The translations under genes and the position numbers were made by a program. Below, piece after piece: positions 1 to 13,189 of a stretch of DNA of 64,000 bases. Numbering within the stretch: the first letter of the stretch is position 1; each line of letters begins with the position of its first letter. Under the pieces are notes generated by a model. The model saw nothing but the letters and a program-made list of their open reading frames with translations, did no database searches and was not told the DNA's origin. Origin of the DNA: Osedax fenrisi (taxonomy: Eukaryota; Annelida; Polychaeta; Sabellida; Siboglinidae); the NCBI GenBank assembly GCA_964019155.1, contig OZ025241.1, positions 25,306,559 through 25,370,558 of the forward strand. Direction: 5' to 3'.

Positions 1-595
1 CCTAGTATATATATATATTAATTTGTTATCAACATACTTTTTACCAAACTATAAATATATGTATTAGAAGCTAAACTAGTGAATAATTTAATGTATTATT
101 ATCACTTATTTCACATATGTTTTGAAAATAACACATTTAATTCATTTATGTGTTATTTGTTATTTAATATTACTATTACTAATAATATAATTCAATTTTA
201 ATGTATTATTTGAATTAGATATTTTTATTAATGCCATATTATTATTAAATATAATTTATTTAAGTATAAATTTAGATAATAAAATTGAATATCGTATTTG
301 TATGGTAATTTATTATACTACTTTGTTTAAATACCAAATAAACATGACATGTATTTTATGTTAGTAATTCATAAAGTACATGCACTACAATACATTTTTT
401 ATAAATATGATAAATGTATTAAAATTAAATAGTTTAATTCTTGATGTTATTACTTAAAAAATAAATATAAATTTTAAATTCCATTTATATCTAATTCCAT
501 TAACATTAATTTAAATATCATAATTTTTTTTTTATAGATATCAGGTTTTATTAAATATTTAATAAATGTAAAATGTTATATCATATTGTATATTG

Positions 596-630
<35 letters not shown>

Positions 631-1413
631 TACCTAAAATATGACGTGAACTTAAATTTATTTTAGTTAATTAAAATATTAAATTATAAATAAAATAACA
701 TTTAAACAGTTTAAATATATTTATTAATATTAAATTAATATTAAATATATAATTAACATATAAAATAAGTCTAAATTTTGATATTTTAGAGTATGAATAT
801 ATAAATATACATATATAGCATAAATAACAATAGTATTGCTTTCAATTATATCACTTTTATAATAACATGTTATATTAATATATATATAACTATTAATATG
901 TGTTGTTATTCGGTTATAAATATGTTTTACGCATGCTATATATATATTCAATATTAAAATTAATTAATCAGAACCAATGTATATATGAAAATCTCAATAT
1001 ATATTGAGTTTTCTTAAAAGATCATCGCCTTACTGGTATTACTGAATATAATTACTTTAAATTTAATTCATACATTAAGTAATATAATATTTAAAAAAAA
1101 GATAAATTAATATATTTATAGTATATTTTTATGTTTTAATAATAAGTATACATTCCTATATATTTATTGGTATTATTCTATAAATAATGTACACTTGAAA
1201 AGATAATATATATTTTTAGTATTTTATAAATATACAATATTATAAATGTATGTGTTATATATATAAATGAATTATAAAATGTATTATTTCATTTACAGAT
1301 ATGCAGATTTCGACGATCTACTGTTAATAAATATGTATTAAAATTATAATATTCACTAATTATATCATAATATTACTAGAATATAACTATATAGAAGTAG
1401 TTATCTTGCCAAC

Positions 1414-1449
<36 letters not shown>

Positions 1450-1783
1450 GTTATAGAGTGGCTATTGTAAAGGTAATATACTCCTACATACACTGATACA
1501 TATACTTAATAAGTATTACTTAAACATATATAGAACGCAAAGTTCGCGCTTTCACATATCCAGGCATCGAATGGTAGAACCAATCAGCACCTGCGTGATG
1601 TCTTTGATTAATCAATTAGCGACATGCACTCGTTAATGTATATATTCTAATCGTCGTGAGTTTACAAAATACGTGAAGGCAGTTCCAACACGGCACCAAA
1701 CTGCAGTCACAGTGGCGAATATTCTAATAATATAATAATAATTATCAAATATAATCGTTAAATCAAAACATAATAAAACTATA

Positions 1784-1848
<65 letters not shown>

Positions 1849-3123
1849 AATAAGGTGAATGTTCAGATACAGTTTATTAATAGAAACAAAGACCTGTTTA
1901 ATATTACATAATAATAATATTAGTACATATCCGATTTGATGCAGACCTAATAATGATCAATCTCAACGAGTGGAATTTATTCTATAGAAAAATATCGAAA
2001 CCTAATTTACAGACGATATAAATGTAAAATACCAGAAAAAAAATATTGGCTTAGGCTATGCAATTAAAATAGAGTTTGACACCGATATTTAGTTTAAAGT
2101 TTTTATGTAGAAATATCGATTTAAGTTACGTAATGCTAAATTCTGCAGTCAATGTGATTCATATCTCATAGAATCTCTGCGTTTACACTCTGTCATTGTG
2201 AACTACCACAGATTTTCCGAAGCAAAATCATCGAAAATACAAATTTATGTGAACTATTGTGACCAATGTTTATTTTCCTTGATATTATTTATAATTAAAA
2301 TATTGATTTCTGATTATTTTAGATTTAATTTATATTAAATATATATATATACAAAATATAAGACTACAATGGATTAACTATTGAATTTTCAGTTAGTCAA
2401 TATTATATAATTAATGGAAATAATATACATATAGTTATTTATTAATACAATTGTATTATATAACTATTATATCACATTTAATATTAATATTTAAATAATT
2501 TGAAATTGAATTTCTAAATTCATATTTAATAATTTATAATAATTTATTATAATCTGCTTATAATATGATCATATATAATTACGAATATATAATATATATA
2601 ATATAACATTAACATTTATAAAAACATCATATAGAAACTACATGTATGTATTTTATTATCATTATTATAATTATTATTATTTTAAATTATAAGTTTCTTA
2701 AAAAGTCACTTTTAATGTCATATACTTATTATAATAATATTATATTATATGACACATCTACTTTTAAAGTAACTTTATAATAAATATTATTATAATCAGG
2801 GATGAAAAAGTTGGGAAATGTATTCTAAATGTTTCCATAATTTATAGCAGGTGTCAAACGGACGCCATTCTAAAATCATTTAATAAATGTTTAAATATAA
2901 AGATTATGAATTAATATATGATAAATAAGTCATGTATATTGATGTTTAAACTGTATAATCAGTAATTATTAATCATTATAATTATTATAATAATATTTTG
3001 AATAATATATTAATGTTATACATTATTTATATAGTAGCTTTAATATATGTACTGATATTAATTTATCTTTATGTAAAAAAAATTAATATATATTTGAAAC
3101 ACTTGTTTATATATCTATTTAGA
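1..3123. other. AT-rich intergenic DNA
   Basis: No gene is recognisable here. The stretch holds TA runs near 590-630, 1415-1450 and 1781-1847. A less AT-rich island at about 1530-1730 contains a CCAAT motif and could be regulatory, but nothing decides this. A possible tiny terminal exon at 1299 is listed separately. Confidence 0.6.
1299..1331 (+). other. possible tiny terminal exon with overlapping poly(A) signal
   Basis: A T-rich tract ending in AG at 1297-1298 is followed by a frame entered in phase 1 that reads MQISTIYC and stops at TAA 1325-1327. AATAAA (1326-1331) overlaps the stop. The same stop/AATAAA arrangement ends the gene at 18307 and the candidate exon at 32236. With no upstream exon identified, chance is a real possibility in DNA this AT-rich. 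Confidence 0.15.
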
Positions 3124-4275
3124 TTACCTTGTTACCTTGGTCCCTTAGCCTGTTGAGCCGTGGGGGCGTGTCACGTTGAAACAACATTTTCTCCACTTCT
3201 TCCGATCATATACAATTTCATTTAGTTCATTGAAGCCTTTTCCGGTCCATTCTTTTATATTATCTATCCATTGTTTTTTGGACGTCCACGGGATCTTTTA
3301 ACTTTGACATAACCCTGAAGGATTATCTTGGCAAGTCCATCGCCTCTGGTCACGTGTCCATACCATTTCATTTTTCTCCTTTTAACTGTTGTGAGGATAT
3401 CGGTGAAGGGACTTGTTAATGATGATGATATTCGGTCTATTATTTCTTGATTAGTAACTCTATTAAGGTATGTTATACAGAGTAATTTTCTGATGTTCTT
3501 CATTTCGATTGCTAGTATTCTTTTCTCGAGTTCAGCAGTTGAGTCCATGTTTCACATACATACAGGAATATCGAGTTGACAAGAGAGTCCATGAGTTTTA
3601 ACTTGTACTTTAGACGTATGTCTTTATCATTCCATATTATCTTTAGATTGCTATATGCTTGACTTGCTTGTGCCGCTCTTGACAGGATTTCTTTTCTTGA
3701 TCCATTTTCGTTTATGATTGATCCTAGATATTTGAAGCTTTTTACGGTCTCAATTATTTCGCCATGAATATCAATTTTTGGTTGACAATTGTCGTCGTTT
3801 AACATAAGCTTAGTTTTAGAAGGATTTATTTCCATTCCAAATCTATTTGCTGATTTAAAAAGACACTCAGTTAAATTTATTAGTTCTTCTTCCGAGCCAG
3901 CTAAACCATCTATATCATCAGCAAAGCGGAGATTTGTTATATTTCGGCCATTTATCTTTATTGAACCAGTATGATTGCTTAGCGCGTAGTTCATTATATC
4001 TTCTAGGAATATATTAAATAAAGTAGGTGAGAGAAGACATCCTTGTCTTACTCCGGTTTTCGTTGGAAACCAATTGCCACATATTCCTTTATGTATTACT
4101 GCACTGCTTGCCTTTTCATATAAACTTTGTATTAAATTAATTAACTTTGTATCGGTATTATATTTCTTCATTGAGGACCATAGTGCATTTTGCCACACTC
4201 TATCAAATGCTTTTCGGAAATCAATAAATATATGATATAGCTTTTTTTGTTGTAGGTTATGTTTCTCGCATAGTA
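3124..4275 (-). mobile_element. RTE-type non-LTR retrotransposon, 5'-truncated
   Basis: The minus strand encodes the C-terminal half of a reverse transcriptase of the RTE/BovB type. Reading from about 4262 downward, one sees FIDFRKAFDRVW with a catalytic Asp, then the GVRQGCLLSPTLFN motif, FADDI as the catalytic YxDD-type box, and KSFKYLGSIIN. A frameshift near 3520 leads to the tail with KMKWYGHV, a basic RGRPK segment, DNIKEWTG and NVTRPHGSTG, which is the usual end of this clade. The endonuclease and the N-terminal part of RT are absent, as expected for 5' truncation during target-primed reverse transcription. The frameshift and some premature stops show it is dead. Confidence 0.9.
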
Positions 4276-5012
4276 TTTAGATAACGACGTTTATATATAT
4301 AATATATTTATTTACATATATGTATCTATATAATACATGCATATATATTTTCTATATTTTTGTTGATATATTAATATGTATGTAAATATTTTAACTATTA
4401 AGCTGACTCAATGTTAACAAACATTATATTGTATAGTTCAATAAATATATATGTTTTCATCTAATGTGAAAGATTATGTAGTATATATTTAAAATAATTT
4501 TTAGATTTTATTAAGAACTATTTATAAGCATATTATTAATCTTATGTATTTAATGTATACTCGGTTGAGTTAATATTCAATCATGAATGTATTTTAGTGC
4601 CAGAAACTAACTTGAATCAGATTAAATATTTAGAATGATATAAAAGTATATGTTAATCATACATTTATTAGATATGAACTGCATGATAGAATATATTTAT
4701 CATGGAATTTGTATTTAAATTATGTGTAACAGGGTAATATTATTTACATGAACTACCGTTTTATAAATTAATTGATAAAATATATTCATATTCTAGATTT
4801 TTAATTATATACCTAATTTTACTAATGCATGCCATACTATATATTCAGCTTCATATATTTAATTTTAGAATTTAATAATATATCAAATATGCTATATCAC
4901 TTGGTGTATATATTAAATACAATTAGTATAATAATAATATTTCCCTATTTATTAAGATCAAATAACATATCTGGAGGAAGAGTAATACAAGAAATTGGAC
5001 CACACTGACGAT
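4276..5012. other. AT-rich DNA, nothing recognised
   Basis: Only AT-rich sequence without coding or repeat structure that I can name. Confidence 0.5.
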
Positions 5013-5250
5013 TGTTATTGAAAGAAAACTGAAATGGTATTGTGATGTCTAAATATCAAACTCAATATCAAAGACTATTCATCAAGTTACCTTGATTAGC
5101 ACATGGAATAGGAAGACCAAAACTCAATGGCAAGATGATGTCGTAGAATGGACAAGTCTAGAAATCAGTGAAGCGATGAGAACAACGACAAACCGAAATG
5201 AATGACATTTTCGAGAAATCAACTACGCATCTATGGATTCTAAACGCTAT
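5013..5250 (+). mobile_element. RTE-type retrotransposon 3' fragment
   Basis: The plus strand carries a decayed tail of an RTE-like reverse transcriptase. ERKLKWYCDV near 5020 matches the usual RRLKWYGHV-type motif, and WQDDVVEWTSLEISEAMRTT near 5130-5190 matches the conserved C-terminal WxDDVxEWTG motif. Several stops and frame changes interrupt it. It is a different copy from the minus-strand element at 3124-4275 and belongs to another subfamily, judging by the tail. Confidence 0.75.
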
Positions 5251-7338
5251 GTGATAGATTAAAGGTTAAGAATATTTTATATAATTTCAACTTTGTATTT
5301 TGTATTATATTTATTAATTTATTGATATATTACATTTATATGTATATAACTATGAAAATTAATATTTAAATACGGTGTATTTGATTTTTTTTATAGTTAC
5401 ATCATGACAACATTTAATATATAACTATTTTAAATTAAAAATATGTTTTATTATCATTAATTTATTAGAACTGCCAACTATTTTGTATCACATATAACTA
5501 GACCTTAATATGTCAATTAATTTTAATATATTATATATGCAAGCATATTATTTATAAATATTACATCCAATTTTTATTTCCCCAACAAGACTATTATAGT
5601 TGACTATCTCTTATTTTTAAAAGTTCTATTTGATTAAGGATTTATGTGTATTTAATTTATAAATTAATTATATATTAAAAATATCTAACTTGAAATATGT
5701 AAAATGGTTAAAACATTATAAATTCATATTTTGTGATTTATAATAATAAATTATATTTATTTTCATAATAGGGATCAATAAATAAAATAATAGTCCATCA
5801 ACTATAAGAGAAAATCGGTAATCTTCAGAGTTAATTGCGTAGTATATTTGATATATTATTAGTTATATTAGAATGGCATAGTGTATTAGGTATAGTAATA
5901 CGGCATATACGTGTACTGTGTATAGTATAGTATTATGTAGTCAATTACTATATTTTATTATTCATAGGAGAAGTTTTATGTATCATTTGTTCATTTTAAG
6001 TAGATTTTGTGAATATGAATAAAGTATAAACGTAATACAGTATTGGTTATTCTTTCATTAACTTTCAAAAACAGTATTTAAATAAATTTATATATATAAC
6101 TTATTTTTATATTTAAGTATAAATATTAATTACCAATATAATATAATATTTCTTAAATAGTTACCATTAATAGTATTTCCAGTATCTATTATATGAAATG
6201 GACACATGTAAAAGTCTGCCGCAGAAAATTATCTATCCGATAAATATGGGGACAGAAGAAGGCGAAGGATATAGACGAGCAGATATATTTTAATACGTAA
6301 ACCTCTAATATTATGATTTTTTAATAGTCATTATTTATAAATAAGTTTTATATAAGTTATAACAATTATGTATAATAATATATACAGTAAGCTAATACAT
6401 AATTTAGATATGTACATATCCATAAGATGGAATAGAACATACATATGTATTGATGTATAAAATATACTTATAACATATTGTAATTGATTGCCTATATGTC
6501 ATTATTATTATTCCATATTGTATCAGTATATACTATATAATATAGGTATTACAACAAATAAAATAATTGTTGATTAATAAAATAATATATATAATGGGTA
6601 TATAACATACTATTATAATTAAGAAATGTGTAACTAATATTATATTATATATTAATAAAATTATATTATTGATAAATTATATACTACCTGTACAATTAAT
6701 ATATGTGTGTTACTTCAGAAATTATATTTTATAAATGTTACAGTTTATAACTTAAATAATTAATACTATAACATTGTAGGTGGTTATCATTTTATAAATT
6801 ATTGCATGCAACTACTGCAGTGTATAGCATATATTATTAAATAGATAATTAATATTATATTTGATATAATTTATATAATTTATATAAAACGTAGACCTAT
6901 AATTAGTTATTTAATTTGAAAATGTTATGTTGTAGCTTAGTTGCAATGGCATTTTATTTTAATTGTGTTTAGATATATGTAATTTGAAATGATATACTTT
7001 AATTTATCATTTTGTATAGTTAATAGCATACATTTATAGTTTTTTGGTTTAATAGGTAATATAAAAATCGGTGGTTACTATAATATATATAGTAATTATA
7101 ATAATAATAGATTATTCTAAAATTTATAATAAAATCAATTGAACATTTTTAAATATTTATTTTGGTTTATATTAAAATGTTGATGTGATACTATAATCTC
7201 TCCACGTATTTATTATCTTAACTTGACCAATTTGTGAATATAATTCTACTAATAGTATTATAATATGTTTAGTTGTATTATAAATAGATTTATTTGACAT
7301 TATTTAATAAAAGTTTGTTAAATTTAAATTGTGTAGTA
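5251..7338. other. AT-rich DNA, nothing recognised
   Basis: About 2 kb of AT-rich intergenic sequence. I see no coding frame, splice pair or repeat structure worth naming before the inverted-repeat arm begins. Confidence 0.5.
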
Positions 7339-7346
7339 TACATATC

Positions 7347-7354
7347 TATAAATA
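7347..7354 (+). promoter_or_regulatory. TATA box of repeat unit 1
   Basis: TATAAATA in the context CTATAAATAG. The unit downstream contains ATGAAGCATTACG, a short frame that stops early, and a consensus splice-donor-like CAG/GTAAGT at 7468/7469. A hairpin at 7479-7517 pairs TCATCGATATAA with its complement. Confidence 0.35.
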
Positions 7355-7739
7355 GAGGTTCATAGCATTCCACGAATGTATTATATCATACATGTCGTAA
7401 ATACTGTATGAAATGAAGCATTACGAAAAGTCACGCTAATTGCGTCACCCACCACACCCAGTGCGCAGGTAAGTGTGTTCATCGATATAAAGAAAGTGAC
7501 TTTCGTTATATCGATGAGTGTGTTATTGTGGAAATTGTGTTTAGCGCAAAAATTGATATTAACGGTATTGATTAATTACTTCATTATTTGCTAATTCTTC
7601 CTATGTATTAAACTTCCTATATTGACAATTTATCAATATTTAGATTGTTTATTACAAGTTTATTTAATAAAGTAATATAAAATAGTATTGTTAAATATAA
7701 AAATATAACATATATAATTGATAGGTGTTATACTTTATC

Positions 7740-7770
7740 ATAGAGCTAGAGAAAAGCTCTCTAGCTCTAT
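7740..7770 (+). repeat. stem-loop of repeat unit 1
   Basis: Perfect 12-bp stem (ATAGAGCTAGAG and its complement) around a 7-nt loop, about 270 bp after the donor-like site of unit 1. It belongs to a family of at least seven copies in this window. Confidence 0.7.
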
Positions 7771-7897
7771 ATCCTTTATGCATAATTATATATTAATAGT
7801 ATGGGATTTACTAAAACGCAGTTGTCATCCTGTTGTAATTTTATAATATGTATTTGTATATAATATACTTAATTTTATACTTTGATACTATAGTATA

Positions 7898-7902
7898 GTA
7901 TA

Positions 7903-7942
<40 letters not shown>
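7898..7942. repeat. (TA)n microsatellite
   Basis: Uninterrupted TA dinucleotides, one of many such tracts. Similar runs lie beside most repeats in the window. Confidence 0.9.
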
Positions 7943-7946
<4 letters not shown>

Positions 7947-8029
7947 TCACACGCACAGATACACACACAAACATACACACATATATTATAGATATACATA
8001 GATATTATATAGTTGTTCTACCACATATC

Positions 8030-8037
8030 TATAAATA
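8030..8037 (+). promoter_or_regulatory. TATA box of repeat unit 2
   Basis: TATAAATA, 58 bp upstream of the ATG of the short frame at 8095. The same octamer sits at the same distance from the ATG in the related units on the right arm, which makes a promoter more likely than a chance AT motif. Confidence 0.4.
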
Positions 8038-8094
8038 GATGTACAGAGCATAACAAGATTGTATTATAGCATACATGTCGTGATTATGTGTGAA

Positions 8095-8155
8095 ATGAAG
8101 CGTTACGACAAGACACGCCCAAAGGGCGTCGCCCATTGCATCATCCAATGCGCAG
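8095..8155 (+). CDS. short first-exon-like ORF of repeat unit 2
   Basis: ATG opens a 20-codon basic, Cys-containing frame (start MKRYDKTRPKG, ending in CIIQCA) that runs into a donor-like GCAG/GTAATT at 8155/8156 in phase 1. Related units at 38069-38141 and 37424-37496 on the minus strand keep the frame, differing by an in-frame 12-bp insertion, while the copy near 39840 has lost the ATG. Base composition here is far less AT-rich than the flanks. No downstream exon that joins in phase could be assigned, and no family was recognised. It might equally be the leader of a non-autonomous transposable element. Confidence 0.3.
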
Positions 8156-8371
8156 GTAATTGTGTATGGCGCGAAAATTAAAATTAACGGTATTGTTTAT
8201 TTATTTCCTTATATGTACACTTCCTTTTATTCTACTTCCTTTAAAGACAACTTACCAATATTTAGATTATATATCATATATACTACGAGTTGATTTAATA
8301 AGGTAATATAATAATCTTATTGTTAAATATAAACATATATACTTATATAATTGTTAAGTGTTATCCTTTAT

Positions 8372-8404
8372 CATAGAGCTAGAGAAAACCTCTCTAGCTC
8401 TATG
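8372..8404 (+). repeat. stem-loop of repeat unit 2
   Basis: Perfect 13-bp stem beginning CATAGAGCTAGAG, 7-nt loop AAAACCT. Same family as 7740-7770, with a changed loop but an unchanged stem. Confidence 0.7.
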
Positions 8405-8518
8405 TCCTTTATGCATAATTATATATTAATATTATGGGATGTACTAAAACGCAGTTGTAATCCAGTTGTAATTTTATAATATTTATTTATATATAATATA
8501 CTTAATTTTATAGTTTGA

Positions 8519-8562
<44 letters not shown>

Positions 8563-9367
8563 TTATATTTTATAATTTATATATTATAATCAATAATTGA
8601 TATTAAATATTCAAAATAATAATGTATTTATAGTACAAATTTAGGTTTTAAAGATTGTTATTAATATGTTGTTGCTCAGTTGTAATTGTATAACAATGCA
8701 TAACCCTGCATACATATACCAGTAGTAATTTAAATATATTAAAAATTAATGTGTTTACTGCAGTAATAATTTAATAAGTAGTAATATATCCTGTTATAAT
8801 ATACAAATACAATTAGTACTACATGTATATTATAAATCGGCATTCAAGTCGTATATATAATTAGTAATTAAACTTAATATTTTAATTTAAGCCATTTTAA
8901 CTCAATTTTGTCAAACTATTTACAAAAATATATTAAAACATAATATTTTAACATAAGGCATTTTTTTTAGAAATTTATGAAAAAATCATATTAATATTAT
9001 ACTATATTATACCATATTATATTATATATAATATCAAAGTGTCAAATTATGTTTAACATGGGTAAATGTGTATTATGCATTATTATAAAATTACAACTAG
9101 TTTACAACTAGGCAAATACAAATTAATAACAATCTTTAAAACCTAGAATTTTACAATAAATACAATATTATTTTGATCATTTAATATAACTTATTTATTA
9201 TAATATATATTATATATATAGTATACAAATATTAAATTAAGTATATTATATACCAATAAATATTATAATATGTATAAATATATAATATAAACATTATTAT
9301 ATGGGAATATGTGTATAAGTTATAATTATAATATCTATAGATAACATACAACTATTAATAATATGAT

Positions 9368-9437
<70 letters not shown>

Positions 9438-9440
9438 CAT

Positions 9441-10792
9441 TAGTGCTGTCAAATTATTACTTATTAATTATATAGTATTTTAATAATTATTAATTATTCA
9501 ATTCTAATTTACTAATTAATAATTATTTATCAATACTTATTATTAATTATATATTATTTTAATAATTATATACCAATACGTATTATTAATTAATAACAAT
9601 TAAGTATATATTAATAATTATTAATTATATATTATTTTAATAATTATTCAATTTTAATTGACTAATTAATAATTATTTATCAATAATAATGTGTTAGTAA
9701 TAATAATTAATTGTATATTAGTAATCATTATTTATATATTATTATAATAATTATTACGCGCTAAGTTAGGTGAATATTCTATATTTAACTATGATCATAG
9801 TCGACTCACGAAACATGAATAATGATCATAAGATAATTACTATGCACACAGTTATCTAGGTCAGCAAGGGATTATAATTAGATTAATTAATACAATGCTT
9901 GCTTGATTACTATGCATTTATATTCACATATAAAAACATGTGTACAGTGTACGTCGTACATACACATATATGCGTGTAACCATATATGGTATATTAAGTA
10001 TATAATATACAAATAAATATTATACTATGTATACTATTATTCAATTATAATTATTAAGTAATAATAATTAATTGTATATTATTAATTATTATTTATATAT
10101 TATTCTAATAATTATTCAATTATAATTTACTAATTAATAATTATTTATCAATACCTATTATTAATTAATAACACTTAATTATATTTTAATAATTATTAAT
10201 TATATATTATCTTAATAATTATTTATCAATAATAATTTTTTAGTAATAATAATTAATTGTATATTAGTAATTATTATTTATATATTATTATAATAATTAT
10301 TACGCGCTAAGTTAGGTGAATATTCTATATTTAACTATTATCATAGTCGACTCACGAAACATGAATAATGATCATAAGATAATTTACTATGCACACAGTT
10401 ATCTAGGTCAGCAAGGGATTATAATTATACAATGCTTGCTTGATTACTATTAATATATATATTCACATATAAAAACATGTGTACAGTGTACGATGTACAT
10501 ACACAGATATGCGTGTAACCATATATGGTATATTAAGTATATACTATACAAATAAATAGTATACTATGTATACTATTATTCAATTATAATTATTAAGTAA
10601 TAATAATTAATTGTATATTATTAATTATTATTTATATATTCTAATAATTATTCAATTATAATTTACTAATTAATAATTATTTATCAATACTTATTATTAA
10701 TTAATAACAATTAATTGTATATTATTAATTATTAATTATATATTATTTTAATAATTATTAATTAATATAGTATTTTAAATTTTACACCATTA
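9441..10792. mobile_element. AT-only element with hAT-like ends
   Basis: The block starts TAGTGCTGTCAAATTA and ends with the complement of a similar end (TTTTACACCATTAA), inside TA-rich flanks. The interior is almost pure A/T, made of imperfect repeats of TAATTATTAATTAG-like motifs. Two copies, 546 bp apart, of a less AT-rich segment start ACGCGCTAAGTTAGG (9757 and 10303). Each holds the palindrome ACTATGATCATAGT or a variant. Short TAGTG-type terminal inverted repeats recall hAT-derived MITEs, but target duplications cannot be read in the TA flanks. Confidence 0.5.
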
Positions 10793-10962
10793 ATATATAT
10801 ATATATATATATATATACACACGATTTATTTAGTATCATTATATACCAGTATACCGCCACTTAATTATTATAAAAAAAATATATTTTAAAACTTTGAAAA
10901 ATGTTTAACAATATTCTATAAGGGCATCCTAGTATCATCAAAAATAACGCCAATATTTACAT

Positions 10963-11648
10963 GTAAATATGTTCAAGATCATATCCATTATCGCTCTAGA
11001 TGTCCTCCGTATGCTATCCGGGATCGCCTCCGGTATCGTCTTCGTGAATTCCATGTATCTAAACTTGTTGGCCAGCTTCTAGTCCGACAAATTGAATAGT
11101 CAAGATGCAGAAGTTAGAAGTTAGTATACACATATAAATATTATAGTGTCATGATAATTGATTTATTAATATACAATTTATAATTTCAGGATAATTAAGA
11201 TCATCAGTAGTTTTCTTCCTGCTTGGCTAGATGAATATCTTCATGAATATGTTCAAGATCATCTCCGTTACCTCCCTAGACGTCCTCCGTATGCTATCCG
11301 GGATCGCCTCCGGTATCGTCTTCGTGAATGCCATGTATCTAAACTTGTTGCCAAGCTTCTAGTCCGACAAATTGAATAGTCAAGATGCAGAAGTTAGAAG
11401 TTAGTATACACATATAAATATTATAGTGTCATGATAATTGATTTATTAATATACAATTTATAATTTCAGGATAATTAAGATCATCAGTAGTTTTCTTCCT
11501 GCTTGGTTAGATGAATATCTTCATGAATATGTTCAATATCATCTCCGTTACCGCCCTAGACGTCCTCCGTATGCTATCCGGGATCGCCTCCGGTATCTTC
11601 TTCGTGAATGCCATGTATCAAAGCTTCTAGTCCGACAAATTGAATAGT
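10963..11648 (+). repeat. three tandem 280-bp exon-like cassettes (left arm)
   Basis: Units repeat every 280 bp (the third is 12 bp shorter). Copies 2 and 3 have the tract TATAATTTCAG, an acceptor-like site, followed by an open frame: 11190-11379 and 11470-11647, both ending QIE then TAG. The shared peptide contains LPAWLDEYLHEY, RRPPYAIRDRLRYRL and LLVRQIE. The third copy's 12-bp deletion is in frame. Copy 1 is truncated at its 5' side at about 10966. The opposite strand is also open over about 35 codons (MAFTKTIPEAIPDSI), so the coding strand is uncertain; the acceptor-like tract favours plus. No known family recognised. Confidence 0.5.
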
Positions 11649-11949
11649 CAAGATACAGAAGTTAGTATTTAATGTATACATACATATATATATATAGTAA
11701 GTGCAATGCATACGTCGTGCATGTATATGTGTGTAATTATGTAAAATCTATATATATAAACTAGTACCGGCCTTTGTCTAATTTTAATCCCCTGATGACC
11801 TAGATTAATATACACTATGATGTAATATAGTACACATGTTAAATATTGTTATGTTGATATAATTACATTCGTATATATATTTAGTAATAGGGTGTACATG
11901 ATATACCTAAGTATATATAAATTCGCATATATGTAAGTTATAGTATAAA

Positions 11950-12063
11950 ATGAAGACCTTGCCATTACCAATGATGCCCTCATCTTCACACCTGATTCCT
12001 GTAATAGTCACACCTCTACCTAAAAACACCATTGGTTCAACATACACCTATATTCAGTTGTAA
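11950..12063 (+). other. less AT-rich block conserved between arms
   Basis: A block conserved at 33080-33190 in the other arm. Plus strand: a 37-codon frame from ATG 11950 to TAA 12063 is intact in both arms. The opposite strand is also open, and there substitutions between arms are milder. It is thus a candidate exon, direction unresolved, with no family recognised. Confidence 0.25.
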
Positions 12064-12127
12064 ATTACCTCCTACACACGATGTTCATTTATAAAGTATG
12101 CCGCCCGTCATGTATAGCTATATATAC

Positions 12128-12172
<45 letters not shown>

Positions 12173-12175
<3 letters not shown>

Positions 12176-13189
12176 TGTTGCTATCCGTAATGGAACAATC
12201 CGTGCAGCTTAGCATAATGGAACGTTCCATATCATGCTAACGAACTAGATATCGTCCCATTATGTAACATGTTTACTGCTTTAGGAATCAGGTTGACGCA
12301 CGCACTGCGTGTGTGCCTAGGGAACGAAGGTCTCCCTGATTGGCTAAGGGATAAATGTACCACGCGATACCTTGCACCTGTTTTCACTTGTATGGTCCAG
12401 CTAGTCTATTATTCATTATATATAACTAGTTACAGTATACACATATACATATGATTGTGTCATCATAATTGATTTATATTAATATACAATTTATAATTTC
12501 AGAATAAATAAGATGATCTTCCTGCTTGGCTATGGTGAATATCTCCATGTATATGTTAAAGATCATCTCTAGGATCCGGTATCGTCTTCGTGAATTTCGT
12601 ATATATATATATATATCTGGAATTATACACTGTGCTATTTAATGAACAGAAACTTCTATATTCGCATACTATATACTATATATGTATATTATAATCATAT
12701 ATGATCATATATGTATACATACTTATATTATTATCATTATAAATATACCCTTGCATTCCCAGTTTATTATTATATATATTATTCAGGTGTTATATCATAT
12801 CCGTATTTTGTGTATTGTTCCTTGTAATAAATGAATTAATTGTTTTACGTTTCGTTTTTATTGTGTATGGGTAACAATATATGTTCCACTAGGTGTTTAT
12901 TTATGGGTAAAAATATACGTTCCACTAGGTGTTTGATCATTGGTAAAAATATACGTTCCATTAGGTGTTTAATCATGGGTAAAAATATACGTTCCACTAA
13001 GTGTTATTTATGGGTAAAAATATACGTTCCACTAGGTGTTTATTTATGGGTAAAATAATACGTTCCACTATTGATTTTTTGTATGTAAAAGGAAACCGTT
13101 TCTCTGCTCACAAACTACCTATGATTCGACCACCTAGTGGAACATATTATTTGACCTATAATGTTACGTTGCGGCAACTAGATTCTGGT
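12173..13189 (+). mobile_element. non-autonomous Helentron-like element, copy A
   Basis: Copy A runs from TCATGTTGCTATCCG next to a TA run to a truncated 3' end. Inside are the palindrome ATGGAACGTTCCAT, a decayed relative of the 280-bp cassette at 12460-12600, and a roughly 36-bp minisatellite at 12860-13070 (unit core ATACGTTCCACTAGGTGTT). Complete copies end in the hairpin GCAAC...GTTGC then TTGGG. A 5' TC, tandem repeats inside and a 3' terminal hairpin resemble Helentron-derived INE elements. That class assignment is inference. Open frames across the minisatellite (MGKNIRSTRCL repeats) are not taken as genes. Confidence 0.5.

Larger units (their letters stand above)
7339..12126 (+). repeat. 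left arm of a very long inverted repeat
   Basis: Read backwards and complemented, this stretch reappears at 33005-38911. The pairing was followed block by block: 7340-7900 with 38345-38910, 8020-8560 with 37420-38235, 8600-9430 with 36500-37400, the AT-only element 9441-10792 with 34483-36499, the 280-bp cassettes 10963-11648 with 33601-34302, and 11690-12126 with 33005-33480. Identity breaks sharply at the outer edge just before the CATATCTATAAATAG motif and at the inner edge in a TA run. The arm is about 4.8 kb. It may be a segmental inverted duplication or the terminal repeat of a very large element. Confidence 0.85.

Noticed and set aside
11950..12063. Calling the 37-codon frame a gene outright
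   Set aside because: The opposite strand is equally open and better conserved between the arms, so the coding direction cannot be decided.
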